A stretch of 9,386 nt of DNA from an uncultured Blautia sp. (GTDB lineage: Bacteria > Bacillota > Clostridia > Lachnospirales > Lachnospiraceae), in the NCBI GenBank assembly GCA_934364795.1, contig CAKRMK010000055.1:1-9386 (forward strand). The letters are read 5' to 3'. The notes below the pieces were generated by a model. The model searched no databases. It had not been told where the DNA came from and was given only the letters and a program-made list of their open reading frames with translations. Below are positions 1-6,245 of this stretch, one piece after another (the first letter of the stretch is position 1; the number at the start of each line of letters is the position of its first letter). Both the position numbers and the translations under genes were made by a program.

Positions 1-121
1 ATTCCTTGTTTGAATTATAACTCATTTATGTCTAGAAATTGACCCCTCTGTGTCCAAAATTAGTTTACCACTTCAAAAGGGTTTTAAATTTTTCTCAGAT
101 ATATTTCATTTCGGGAGGGGA

Positions 122-177
122 TTTTACTGTATTAATTTATTGTATCGATTTTTACTATATTAATTTTATGATATCAG
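122..177 (+). repeat. 28-bp imperfect direct repeat upstream of the DMT transporter gene
   Basis: Two copies start at 122 and 150. The shared core TTTTACT-R-TATTAATTT (122-138 and 150-166) has 16 of 17 positions identical, and each copy continues into a TG..TATC tail. The repeats sit about 55-110 bp before the transporter start codon. They could be paired binding sites for a regulator or a local duplication of promoter DNA. No convincing -35/-10 pair with 16-18 bp spacing was found within them, so promoter placement remains open. The first 120 bases of the window hold no gene that I can support. Confidence 0.45.
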
Positions 178-178
178 A

Positions 179-195
179 GTCAAATTCCTTTTGAC
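179..195. promoter_or_regulatory. Small palindrome GTCAAA-N5-TTTGAC, possible operator
   Basis: Perfect 6-bp arms at 179-184 and 190-195 flank a 5-bp spacer. The site lies 36 bp before the transporter start codon, between the direct repeats and the ribosome site. It has the size of a dimeric regulator operator but could equally be a weak RNA hairpin in the leader. No regulator family is assigned. Confidence 0.3.
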
Positions 196-214
196 CCTAA
201 CATCATTTTATACG

Positions 215-228
215 AAAGGATATTTCCT
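215..228 (+). promoter_or_regulatory. Ribosome binding site in a small potential hairpin
   Basis: AAAGGA at 215-220 is the only purine-rich site before the start codon at 232, but it is 11 nt away, longer than usual. AGGA (217-220) can pair with TCCT (225-228) across a TATT loop. That would either bring the site closer to the start or partly mask it. The stem is only 4 bp, so the effect is speculative. Confidence 0.4.
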
Positions 229-231
229 ATT

Positions 232-1194
232 ATGAAAAAACAAAAAATACCCCTGAAAAATTCACTGATATTGCTTCTTACAGCAACCATCTGGGGAATT
301 GCATTTGTAGCACAAAGCGAAGGCGGTAGTGCCGTAGGTGCATTTACCTTTAATGCTACAAGAAGCCTGATCGGTGCACTTGTCCTGGTTCCTGTTATTT
401 TCCTGCTGGAACGCCTGAATTCCAAATCCAGTTCCGATACAGACAGTTCCGATACAAACAGCACTAAAACAAACGTCTCAAAATCAGAAAATACCAGCGT
501 ATCATCCAAAGAAAACACACGAACACTTATCATTGGTGGAATTTCCTGTGGAATCTGTCTGTGTCTTGCTTCTAACTTCCAGCAATTGGGAATTTTGTAT
601 ACCTCTGTTGGAAAAGCTGGTTTTATCACAGCCTGCTACATTGTAATTGTACCGATTATGGGACTTTTCATAAAAAAGAAATGTAGTCCTTTTATCTGGG
701 CTGCTGTTGTGCTGGCACTGATCGGTCTTTATCTGTTATGTATTACTGATGGCTTTTCCATTGGAAAAGGAGATGCTCTCGTTCTGGTATGTGCTTTTCT
801 GTTTTCTGTGCATATTCTGGTTATTGACTATTTCTCCCCGAAAGTAGATGGAGTAAAAATGTCCTGTATTCAGTTTCTGGTTTGCGGTATCCTGACTGCA
901 ATTCCAGCCATTATTCTGGAGCATCCCCATCTTTCTGCCTTCAAGGGTGCCTGGGGCGCAATTTTGTACGCCGGCATTATGTCCTGTGGGGTAGCATATA
1001 CCCTTCAGATTGTAGGACAAAAAAACATGAATCCTACTGTGGCTTCCCTGATCTTAAGTCTGGAATCCTGTATTTCTGTTCTTGCAGGATGGATCATTCT
1101 TGGACAGAATTTGACCACAAGAGAAATCATCGGATGTGTCGTAATGTTCGCAGCCATTGTTCTTGCACAGCTGCCACAGAAAGAAACAGCTTAA
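232..1194 (+). CDS. DMT-superfamily (EamA) membrane transporter
   Basis: This is a predicted inner-membrane permease of the drug/metabolite transporter superfamily. It is 320 residues long and has two EamA repeats, roughly residues 10-170 and 180-315, made almost wholly of hydrophobic helices. Family-like marks are WGIAF near residue 21 and the C-terminal stretch at 271-292 (ASLILSLES then GWIILGQ), which matches the usual end of an EamA repeat. The substrate cannot be told from sequence; members export amino acids, metabolites or drugs. An odd feature is a hydrophilic Ser/Thr/Asp/Asn/Lys linker at residues 64-97, between the second and third predicted helices, which makes the protein slightly longer than the usual 290-300 residues. 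It contains an in-frame 15-bp DNA repeat (429-441 and 444-456). The only nearby start is the ATG at 232. The gene stands alone and converges on the ABC operon. Confidence 0.9.
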   Translation: MKKQKIPLKNSLILLLTATIWGIAFVAQSEGGSAVGAFTFNATRSLIGALVLVPVIFLLERLNSKSSSDTDSSDTNSTKTNVSKSENTSVSSKENTRTLIIGGISCGICLCLASNFQQLGILYTSVGKAGFITACYIVIVPIMGLFIKKKCSPFIWAAVVLALIGLYLLCITDGFSIGKGDALVLVCAFLFSVHILVIDYFSPKVDGVKMSCIQFLVCGILTAIPAIILEHPHLSAFKGAWGAILYAGIMSCGVAYTLQIVGQKNMNPTVASLILSLESCISVLAGWIILGQNLTTREIIGCVVMFAAIVLAQLPQKETA

Positions 1195-1237
1195 AGCGTG
1201 CTTCAAAATCATTCCCGAAATCTGCATGTCCTGATTC

Positions 1238-1339
1238 AAAAAAGCTGATATATTCCTTAGAATATGATAAAAAACTTTTTTCCATCATACTCTGATGCAC
1301 AACATGATAGATGTTGGCAACTGGAATATATCAGCTTTT
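1238..1339. terminator. Bidirectional terminator or hairpin element with 17-bp inverted repeats
   Basis: Perfect 17-bp arms at 1240-1256 and 1323-1339 (core GCTGATATATTCC) enclose 66 bp. Inside are two further hairpins: 1259-1268 with 1284-1293 (9 of 10 pairs, topped by A6-C-T6), and CAACAT/ATGTTG at 1300-1305 and 1311-1316. The outer stem is followed by six T on the minus strand (1238-1243) and by TTTTAATATATTTT on the plus strand. It lies between convergent genes, so termination of both the transporter and the ABC operon is the natural reading. The large multi-branched interior is unusual for a plain terminator and leaves a small MITE-like element possible. Confidence 0.6.
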
Positions 1340-1365
1340 AATATATTTTGGAACTTTACATTTTT

Positions 1366-1459
1366 GCACTATACATTTTTTGCACTATATATTTTGCATT
1401 ATATATTTTGCATTATATATTTTGCATTATATATTGTACATTTGGGCATTATATATTTC
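1366..1459. repeat. 14-bp AT-rich tandem repeat between convergent genes
   Basis: The unit is GCATTATATATTTT. Units begin at 1382, 1396, 1410 and 1424, exactly 14 bp apart, with the first carrying GCACT in place of GCATT. A diverged copy starts at 1366 (16 bp before the next) and another at 1446 after a 22-bp step. Read on the minus strand each full unit contains a TATAAT or TATAGT-like hexamer, but no matching -35 boxes are visible. The array lies just past the end of the ABC operon, before the inverted-repeat element. Open frames across it encode only repetitive Phe/Ile/Tyr/Leu sequence and are not genes. Confidence 0.8.
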
Positions 1460-1488
1460 AAATATTTCCTCAAATTTTTCAAAAGGGT

Positions 1489-3399
1489 TTAACCATTATA
1501 TAACTGGTAATACTTTCCTTTCTGTGCGATCAGCTCATCATGTGAACCTCTCTCAATAACCCGTCCCTGCTCCAGAACCATGATACAATCACTGTTTCTT
1601 ACAGTAGACAGACGATGTGCAATGGCAAATGTGGTTCTGCCTTCCATCAGTTTATCCATACCATCCTGTACCAGTTTCTCTGTACGTGTATCGATGGAAC
1701 TGGTTGCTTCATCCAGGATCAGTACCGGCGGGTCTGCAACTGCTGCCCTTGCAATGGCAAGAAGCTGCCTCTGTCCCTGACTTAAATTGGCTCCATTATT
1801 GCGAAGCATTGTATGATATCCCTCTGGCAGCCTGCGGATAAATCCATCTGCATTTGCCAGCTTCGCAGCTGCAATCACTTCTTCATCCGTAGCATCCAGC
1901 TTACCGTAACGAATGTTATCCATAACTGTTGCAGTAAACAGGTTGGTATCCTGAAGAACGATTCCCATAGAACGTCTTAAGTCACCTTTTTTAATTTTAT
2001 TTATATTGATTCCATCATAACGGATCTTACCATCCTGAATATCATAAAAACGGTTCAGAAGATTTGTGATAGTTGTCTTACCAGCTCCAGTAGAACCTAC
2101 AAATGCAATCTTCTGACCTGGCTTCGCATACATCTTTACATCATGTAATACAATCTTATCATCACGGTATCCAAAATCAACACCATCCAGAACAATATCA
2201 CCCTTCAGCTCAATATAATCAGTAGTATCTGTTGCCTTGTGATAATGCTTCCATGCCCAGCGTCCAGTACGTTTCTGTGATTCTGTAAGTCTGCCGTTCT
2301 CTTCTTTTACATTTACCAGAGTAACATAGCCTTCATCAACCTCCGGCTTCTCATCCAGCAGGTCAAAAATACGCTTCGCACCGGCAAGCGCCATTACAAT
2401 ACTGTTAAACTGCTGGCTCACCTGATTGATTGGCTGGCTGAAGCTCTTATTAAAAGTAAGGAAGCTTGCCAGACCACCAAGCGTAAATCCTCCAACTCCA
2501 TTTACTGCCAGCACACCGCCAATGATGGCACACAGAACATAACTGATATTTCCAATCTGTGCACAGGTAGGCATCAGCACATTGGCAAATTTATTAGCAT
2601 TATTTGCACTCTCAAACAACTGGTCATTCAGCTCATTGAATTTATCCAGGCTCTCCTCTTCGTGACAGAAAACCTTAACCACCTTCTGACCTTCCATCAT
2701 TTCCTCGATATAACCATTTACAATACCAAGGTTTTTCTGCTGCTCCATAAAAAACTTACCACTAAGCCCTGCAAGATTTTTGCTGGCAAACAGCATGACG
2801 CCAACCATGACAAGAGTCACAATAGTAAGGGGCACACTTAAGATCAGCATACTGACAAGCACACTTATGATAGTGATTACACTGGAAATCAGCTGGGGAA
2901 TACTCTGGCTGATCATCTGTCTTAAAGTATCAATATCATTGGTATAAATAGACATGATATCCCCATGTGCATGAGTGTCAAAATACTTAACAGGCAGAGT
3001 TTCCATGCGCTCAAACATTTCATTTCGAAGATTACGCAAGGTTCCCTGGCTTACATAAATCATAAGACGGTTATACATATAAGTACAGCCTACTCCAACA
3101 GCATAAAAACATGCCACACGCAAAATTGCCATTGCAAGGGGGTGAAAATCCGGTGTCTTGGACTTCAGAAGAGGCATAATGTACTGGTCGATCAGAGTCT
3201 TGGTAAACATGGTTCCCTGAACATTGGCAAGAACACTGACCACAATTCCGATCACCACAGCGATAATGTGGATTTTATAATTCTTAAACACATATGCCAG
3301 AAGCCGTCCCAGCATCTTCCCGGGATTCTCTACCATAGGGCCGGAACGAAAAGCAGCGCCGCCTCGTCCAGGACCTTTTATTGGTTTATTATTGCTCAT
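1489..3399 (-). CDS. ABC exporter half-transporter, consensus-site subunit (TM288/LmrD-like)
   Basis: This is a fused membrane and ATPase half-transporter of 636 residues, predicted to pair with the product of the gene just upstream as a multidrug-type heterodimeric exporter. The N-terminal six-helix transmembrane domain spans about residues 40-345. The nucleotide-binding domain follows, with Walker A GSTGAGKT (435-442), Q-loop Gln483, signature LSQGQ (539-543), Walker B ILDE with catalytic Glu564, and switch His595. The consensus Walker B and His beside a non-canonical LSQGQ signature match the TM288-type partner. A hydrophilic N-terminus rich in Gly/Pro/Arg (1-30) and an insertion of about 30 residues before the ATPase domain (365-400, with TGRWAWKHYH) are additions. 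The start codon overlaps the partner's stop (ATGA, 3396-3399), implying translational coupling. The substrate is unknown. Confidence 0.93.
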   Translation of the reverse strand: MSNNKPIKGPGRGGAAFRSGPMVENPGKMLGRLLAYVFKNYKIHIIAVVIGIVVSVLANVQGTMFTKTLIDQYIMPLLKSKTPDFHPLAMAILRVACFYAVGVGCTYMYNRLMIYVSQGTLRNLRNEMFERMETLPVKYFDTHAHGDIMSIYTNDIDTLRQMISQSIPQLISSVITIISVLVSMLILSVPLTIVTLVMVGVMLFASKNLAGLSGKFFMEQQKNLGIVNGYIEEMMEGQKVVKVFCHEEESLDKFNELNDQLFESANNANKFANVLMPTCAQIGNISYVLCAIIGGVLAVNGVGGFTLGGLASFLTFNKSFSQPINQVSQQFNSIVMALAGAKRIFDLLDEKPEVDEGYVTLVNVKEENGRLTESQKRTGRWAWKHYHKATDTTDYIELKGDIVLDGVDFGYRDDKIVLHDVKMYAKPGQKIAFVGSTGAGKTTITNLLNRFYDIQDGKIRYDGININKIKKGDLRRSMGIVLQDTNLFTATVMDNIRYGKLDATDEEVIAAAKLANADGFIRRLPEGYHTMLRNNGANLSQGQRQLLAIARAAVADPPVLILDEATSSIDTRTEKLVQDGMDKLMEGRTTFAIAHRLSTVRNSDCIMVLEQGRVIERGSHDELIAQKGKYYQLYNG

Positions 3400-5153
3400 G
3401 CCTGCTCACCTCCCCTATTCTCATCAAAATCTCCGCCGCCTTTTATCTGGGAATTGTAAACATCCTGATAAATGGCATTTGTCTTCATAAGTTCCTCATG
3501 AGTTCCGAAACCACTGATTCTTCCCTCATCCATGACAATGATTCTGTCAGCGCTCTGAATACTTGAAATACGCTGTGCAATAATCAGCTTGGTAGTGTCC
3601 GGGATTTCTTCTGCAAATGCCTTACGGATACGGGCATCTGTAGCAGTATCTACCGCACTGGTAGAATCATCCAGAATCAGCACCTTCGGTTTCTTAAGAA
3701 GTGCTCTGGCAATACACAGACGCTGTTTCTGGCCACCGGAAACATTGGTTCCGCCCTGCTCAATATAAGTATGGTATTTATCCGGCATCTTCTCAATAAA
3801 GTCATCTGCACAGGCAAGCTGGCATACACGACGGCATTCTTCCTCAGATGCATCTTTATTTCCCCATCTTAAATTATCCAGGATCGTACCGGAAAACAGC
3901 ACATTCTTCTGAAGTACAACAGCAACCTGGTTACGAAGACTTTCCATGTGATACTCCCGCACATCTACGCCTCCCACCTTCAGTGAACCGGAGCTTACAT
4001 CATAAAGACGGCTGATCAGATTTACAAGACTGGACTTGGCACTTCCTGTACCACCGATAATACCAATTGTCTCACCTGCATGAATCGAAAGATTGATATC
4101 TTTCAGGACTGGCTCCTTACTGTTTTTCTTGTAGCTGAAATCAACATGATCAAATACAATACTTCCGTCAGCAACTTCCATAACCGGATTAGCAGGATCT
4201 GTAAGATCAGCCTTCTCATTGATAACCTCTGATACACGCTCTGCACTTGCTGCACTCATGGTAACCATAACAAACACCATGGAAAGCATCATAAGGCTCA
4301 TAAGAATATTCATACAATATGTAAGAAGACTCATCAGTTCACCTGTAGTCAGGCTTCCACCAACGATCATCTTTGCGCCCATCCAGCTGATTCCAAGAAT
4401 ACAGGCATACACGGTAAACTGCATAACCGGCATGTTCATTACAACAAGCTTCTCTGCTCTTACGAACATCTCATAAACCTTATTGCAGGCCTTCTGGAAT
4501 TTGGTTGTTTCATATTCCTCACGAACGTAAGCCTTTACAACGCGGACAGCATTAATATTCTCCTGTACGCTGGCATTTAAGTCATCGTACTTTTCAAACA
4601 CTTCCTGGAAATATTTCGTTGCCTTACGCATAATAAATACAAGGAAACATCCAAGGAAAATAACTGCGATCAGATAAATACTGGCAACTCTGGCATTGAT
4701 CATAAACGCCATTGCCATTGCACAGATCAGGCTGGCCGGAGCACGGGTACACATACGCAGGATCATCTGATATGCATTCTGCAGATTCGTTACATCCGTA
4801 GTCAGCCGGGTGATCAGACTGGCTGTACTGAACTTGTCAATATTGGAAAATGAATATGTCTGTATGTTTGTATACATGGCTTTACGCAGGTTACGTGCAA
4901 AACCGGAAGATGCATATGCTCCATACTTTCCGCCTAAGATACCTGTAACAAGTCCTGCAACAGCCAGAAGAGCCATAATAAGCCCTTTCCTGTAAAGATA
5001 ACTGATATCCCCGGCTTCCACACCGTTATCAATCATATCAGCCATTACAAGAGGTATCAGAGTCTCTACCACAACCTCCAGTATCATAAACACAGGAGTA
5101 AGGAAAGAAGCTTTCTTAAACTCTTTTACCTGAGCTAATAATGTTTTTATCAT
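3396..5153 (-). CDS. ABC exporter half-transporter, degenerate-site subunit (TM287/LmrC-like)
   Basis: This is the 585-residue partner of the heterodimeric exporter. The transmembrane domain covers about residues 15-310, the ATPase domain 330-575. Seen motifs: Walker A GGTGSAKS (367-374, Ala where Gly is usual), Q-loop Gln415, signature VSGGQ (471-475), Walker B VLILDDS with Asp496 where the catalytic Glu normally stands, and AQR with Gln527 in place of the switch His. Loss of Glu and His in one subunit is the established pattern of asymmetric exporters (TM287/288, LmrCD, BmrCD), so it is expected specialisation rather than decay. An AAAGGGG ribosome site lies 8 nt before the start. The gene follows marR by 36 bp and overlaps the next ABC gene by 4 bp, so all three very probably share one transcript and MarR control. 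Confidence 0.93.
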   Translation of the reverse strand: MIKTLLAQVKEFKKASFLTPVFMILEVVVETLIPLVMADMIDNGVEAGDISYLYRKGLIMALLAVAGLVTGILGGKYGAYASSGFARNLRKAMYTNIQTYSFSNIDKFSTASLITRLTTDVTNLQNAYQMILRMCTRAPASLICAMAMAFMINARVASIYLIAVIFLGCFLVFIMRKATKYFQEVFEKYDDLNASVQENINAVRVVKAYVREEYETTKFQKACNKVYEMFVRAEKLVVMNMPVMQFTVYACILGISWMGAKMIVGGSLTTGELMSLLTYCMNILMSLMMLSMVFVMVTMSAASAERVSEVINEKADLTDPANPVMEVADGSIVFDHVDFSYKKNSKEPVLKDINLSIHAGETIGIIGGTGSAKSSLVNLISRLYDVSSGSLKVGGVDVREYHMESLRNQVAVVLQKNVLFSGTILDNLRWGNKDASEEECRRVCQLACADDFIEKMPDKYHTYIEQGGTNVSGGQKQRLCIARALLKKPKVLILDDSTSAVDTATDARIRKAFAEEIPDTTKLIIAQRISSIQSADRIIVMDEGRISGFGTHEELMKTNAIYQDVYNSQIKGGGDFDENRGGEQA

Positions 5154-5189
5154 CAGGTTTTCCCCTTTCGTTTTTGATTTTGTAAAAAA

Positions 5190-5717
5190 CTATTTTTCAT
5201 TTTCATCACAGGAATCCGGGCTGCCCCATTTCTCTCTGTAATCCTTCACTGCATTTTCCTTCAGCAGGTCTACAACCTCAAGGAAACATTTCAGTTTATC
5301 AGCGGGAATCTCGCCTCGAAGTGCCTCCTGCACACGCTCAAAATTCTCCATGATCTCCAGCTGAAATTCCGTTCCCTTCTCTGTAAGCACCAGCCGCTTC
5401 AACCGTGCATCACGGGGAATAGACTGTCGGATAATCAGATTCTTCTTCTCCATGACCTGCAGGATTCCTGATGCAGTGGAACGTGCAATCTGAAATTCCG
5501 CCTCCAGATCTCTCTGGAAAACATCCTCCTCTGAATGCCGGTACAGATAACCAATGATCCATGCCTGCATCCTGGTGATTCCGGCCTTCTCATCAACCTT
5601 CGACTGGTATGCATTTACAAGACGGCCAATCAGATTATCAAGCGTCCTCACTTCATAACCGATCTGCCTCTGGCTCCACTGCTCTGCTGCCTGGCCACAC
5701 ATCTTCTGTACTTCCAT
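5190..5717 (-). CDS. MarR-family transcriptional regulator of the ABC exporter operon
   Basis: This is a 175-residue winged-helix repressor, within the usual MarR size range or slightly longer. The DNA-binding part runs from about residue 65 to 116: VFQRDLEAEF, then IARSTASGILQVMEKK (recognition helix about 77-91), then a basic wing IPRDARLKRLVLTEKG. Flanking helices would form the dimer interface. The start at 5717 is chosen because GAAGGGA lies about 5 nt before it; the frame stays open to a GTG at 5831, but that would run into the operator and lacks a ribosome site. It is first in an operon with two ABC exporter genes, 36 bp away. Three palindromic sites next to its promoter indicate autoregulation. 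The inducing ligand is unknown, but MarR proteins next to exporters commonly sense a toxic or drug-like substrate. Confidence 0.9.
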   Translation of the reverse strand: MEVQKMCGQAAEQWSQRQIGYEVRTLDNLIGRLVNAYQSKVDEKAGITRMQAWIIGYLYRHSEEDVFQRDLEAEFQIARSTASGILQVMEKKNLIIRQSIPRDARLKRLVLTEKGTEFQLEIMENFERVQEALRGEIPADKLKCFLEVVDLLKENAVKDYREKWGSPDSCDENEK

Positions 5718-5813
5718 ATTTCCCTTCTTTCGTAAACATGCTCCAAAACTGTTTGAAAAAGCATTCCAGCAATATATTCCGACTTGCCAAAAGACCTCTT
5801 CCCTCTGAAGCAC

Positions 5814-5869
5814 AAAAAATAGTTCGCGCACAAACTGTTCGGATTCGAACTGTTCGTGTACGAACTATT
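5814..5869 (-). terminator. Possible intrinsic terminator formed by the operator palindrome
   Basis: The 52-bp palindrome at 5818-5869 is followed on the minus strand by six T residues (5814-5819). An RNA entering from the acylphosphatase gene would contain the whole palindrome and could fold into a long hairpin ending in U6, a standard intrinsic terminator shape. An RNA started at the marR promoter (predicted start near 5860) would lack the outer part of the 5' arm and so could not form the complete hairpin. No other terminator is seen between acylphosphatase and marR. The dual role is inferred. Confidence 0.45.
5818..5869. promoter_or_regulatory. Array of three tandem MarR operators
   Basis: Three 14-bp palindromes of form GTTCG-N4-CGAAC lie at 5822-5835, 5837-5850 and 5852-5865, separated by a single T, so they repeat every 15 bp. 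The second and third are perfect in their arms; the first has CAAAC instead of CGAAC. Together they form one near-perfect 52-bp palindrome. An alternative reading of the site is CGAAC-T-GTTCG, centred on the joints. The array begins at the -10 box and covers the predicted transcription start and early leader, so bound repressor should block initiation. The owner is almost certainly the MarR protein encoded just downstream. Confidence 0.85.
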
Positions 5870-5895
5870 ATAGGTGCAGTTTTTTTAATTGTCAA
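5867..5895 (-). promoter_or_regulatory. Consensus sigma-70/SigA promoter of the marR-ABC operon
   Basis: The -35 box TTGACA is at 5890-5895 and the -10 box TATAAT at 5867-5872 on the minus strand. Both are perfect consensus, with a 17-bp spacer that contains an A-tract. The predicted start is near 5860, giving a leader of about 143 nt before marR. The -35 box starts only 10 bp after the acylphosphatase stop codon. A promoter this strong would need tight repression, in line with the adjoining operators. Confidence 0.9.
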
Positions 5896-5905
5896 CTACA
5901 TTTTA

Positions 5906-6178
5906 TCATTTGGAATAAAAGCTCCATTCCCCTTCGTCCACAGGAAGATCTTCTATCTGGTAATTCTCAATGCGAATAAAACTTCCCATCTCAATCTCCT
6001 GAAGCATCCTCTCAATTCCCGAAAGTTCTCCCTGTACCTCCATTTCCACTCTGCCATCCCACAGATTATCAACCCATCCTGTAAGATCATTTGCCCTGGC
6101 AGCATTGGTTGCACGATACCGGAATCCAACCCCTTGCACCTGTCCTGAAAAATATATATGTTTTCTTACCTTCGCCAT
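5906..6178 (-). CDS. Acylphosphatase
   Basis: This is a 90-residue cytosolic enzyme, full length for the family, that hydrolyses acyl phosphates such as acetyl phosphate or carbamoyl phosphate. The signature loop is SGQVQGVGFRYRA with catalytic Arg20, and the second conserved block is GWVDNLWDGRVE with catalytic Asn38. The remaining sequence fits the compact alpha/beta acylphosphatase fold. AAGGAG lies about 9-10 nt before the ATG, which is followed by a basic MAKVRKH start. The gene is 67 bp downstream of adenine deaminase with no terminator between, but a fair promoter in that gap suggests it can be transcribed on its own. The physiological substrate is uncertain, as in most bacteria. Confidence 0.95.
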   Translation of the reverse strand: MAKVRKHIYFSGQVQGVGFRYRATNAARANDLTGWVDNLWDGRVEMEVQGELSGIERMLQEIEMGSFIRIENYQIEDLPVDEGEWSFYSK

Positions 6179-6201
6179 CTTCTGTCACTCCTTATAGCCC
6201 T

Positions 6202-6230
6202 ATGATATACGCCAGAAAAGACAGATGCAA
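6202..6230 (-). promoter_or_regulatory. Predicted promoter for acylphosphatase
   Basis: TTGCAT (6225-6230) and TATCAT (6202-6207) are spaced by 17 bp on the minus strand, in the gap between adenine deaminase and acylphosphatase. Each box differs from consensus by one or two bases. The predicted start is near 6195, leaving a short leader with the AAGGAG ribosome site. Confidence 0.5.
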
Positions 6231-6245
6231 GATTTTTTTCAGCAA

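Noticed and set aside
1366..1459. CRISPR array
   Set aside because: The unit is only 14 bp with no unique spacers between copies, and no cas genes are present.
73..1491. Shared 13-mer TTCAAAAGGGTTT near 73-86 and near 1478-1490
   Set aside because: One copy overlaps the ABC gene stop codon, the match is AT-rich and short, and about one such match is expected by chance in a window of this size.
1295..1559. Small coding sequences across the 14-bp repeat
   Set aside because: The translations are repetitive Phe/Tyr/Leu/Ile sequence produced by the AT-rich repeat, with no ribosome site, and they run into the ABC gene on the other strand.
5718..5831. N-terminal extension of the MarR protein by 38 residues from a GTG at 5831
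   Set aside because: The extension begins inside the operator array, has no ribosome site, and the ATG at 5717 has a good GAAGGGA at proper spacing.
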